5,115 nucleotides of DNA from contig NZ_CARBVX010000038.1 of NCBI RefSeq assembly GCF_948948975.1, positions 1 through 5,115 of the forward strand. Direction: 5' to 3'. Position 1 is the stretch's first letter, and every line of letters starts with the position of its first letter. The position numbers were made by a program, and so were the translations under genes. Shown here piece by piece: positions 5,115 through 5,115 of the stretch. The notes under the pieces were generated by a model that saw only the letters and a list, made by a program, of their open reading frames with translations, was not told the DNA's origin and did no database searches. The stretch is from an uncultured Lactobacillus sp. (lineage in GTDB: Bacteria > Bacillota > Bacilli > Lactobacillales > Lactobacillaceae).

Positions 5115-5115
5115 A
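5112..5115 (+). CDS. Transposase start, probably IS30 family (first codon only)
   Basis: ATG at 5112-5114 follows AAAGG (5098-5102) with a 9-nt spacer and lies 88 bp inside the IS boundary at 5024. Only the start codon and one further base are inside the window, so no protein motif can be read. The call depends on the IS end and spacing, plus memory of lactobacillar IS30 transposases whose gene starts with this context. Confidence 0.4.

Larger units (their letters stand above)
5024..5115 (+). mobile_element. Start of an IS (probably IS30 family), continuing right of the window
   Basis: The element begins CGTCGTTTGTAAAATTAAG inside istA. Its first 52 bp match the window's left edge in inverted form at 51 of 52. 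About 36 bp further in are a ribosome binding site and an ATG, the usual layout of a compact IS. The combination of this end, the AATCACAAATGA start and a lactobacillar host reminds me of IS30-family elements, but only the first codon is visible. The insertion destroyed istA and is therefore later than the IS21 insertion. Confidence 0.65.

Noticed and set aside
1..5115. CRISPR arrays, tRNA or rRNA genes, toxin-antitoxin operons of standard size
   Set aside because: No regularly spaced direct repeats with spacers, no cloverleaf or rRNA-like stretch, and no paired small toxin/antitoxin frames were seen on either strand.

Overview
The window looks like accessory, probably plasmid-borne, DNA of a lactic acid bacterium in the Lactobacillaceae. 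This rests on the low GC content, purine-rich ribosome binding sites, transposase remnants that read like Lactobacillus/Pediococcus IS1182, IS21 and IS30 families, a 'GAGGCTGGGA'-type extragenic repeat, and the start of a helix-turn-helix gene resembling plasmid replication-associated DUF536 proteins. These family and taxon calls come from recognition of the sequence; no database was searched.

Layout, left to right: 1-52 is the terminal repeat of an insertion sequence (IS), probably IS30 family. 41-736 (minus) is the C-terminal part of an IS1182-family transposase, broken at both ends. 737-892 is non-coding and holds a hairpin, a possible ISL3-like end and half of an extragenic repeat. 893-961 (minus) is a 22-codon gene with a good ribosome binding site that encodes a short hydrophobic peptide. 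It is divergent from a two-gene ABC exporter operon on the plus strand: a YhaQ/NatA-like ATPase at 1086-1991, overlapping by 8 bp a NatB/YhaP-like permease at 1984-3234, closed by a strong terminator at 3248-3279. The 124 bp between the divergent starts contain a promoter candidate and three inverted repeats that could be operators.

From 3341 a small helix-turn-helix gene with its own promoter begins but is cut after codon 42 by an IS21-family element whose right end starts at 3467. That element carries an intact istB (3528-4265, minus) and a 5'-truncated istA (4267-5023, minus). istA was destroyed by a second IS30-like end at 5024-5115, whose transposase start codon is at 5112, on the window edge.

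The only intact non-transposon genes are thus the 22-aa peptide and the ABC exporter. They sit between IS fragments and are bracketed at about 5 kb by two matching IS30-like ends pointing outward from the window. The arrangement may be a composite-transposon-like island carrying a transport or self-protection function. The exporter's substrate cannot be told from sequence. A link between peptide and exporter is a hypothesis based only on the shared divergent control region.
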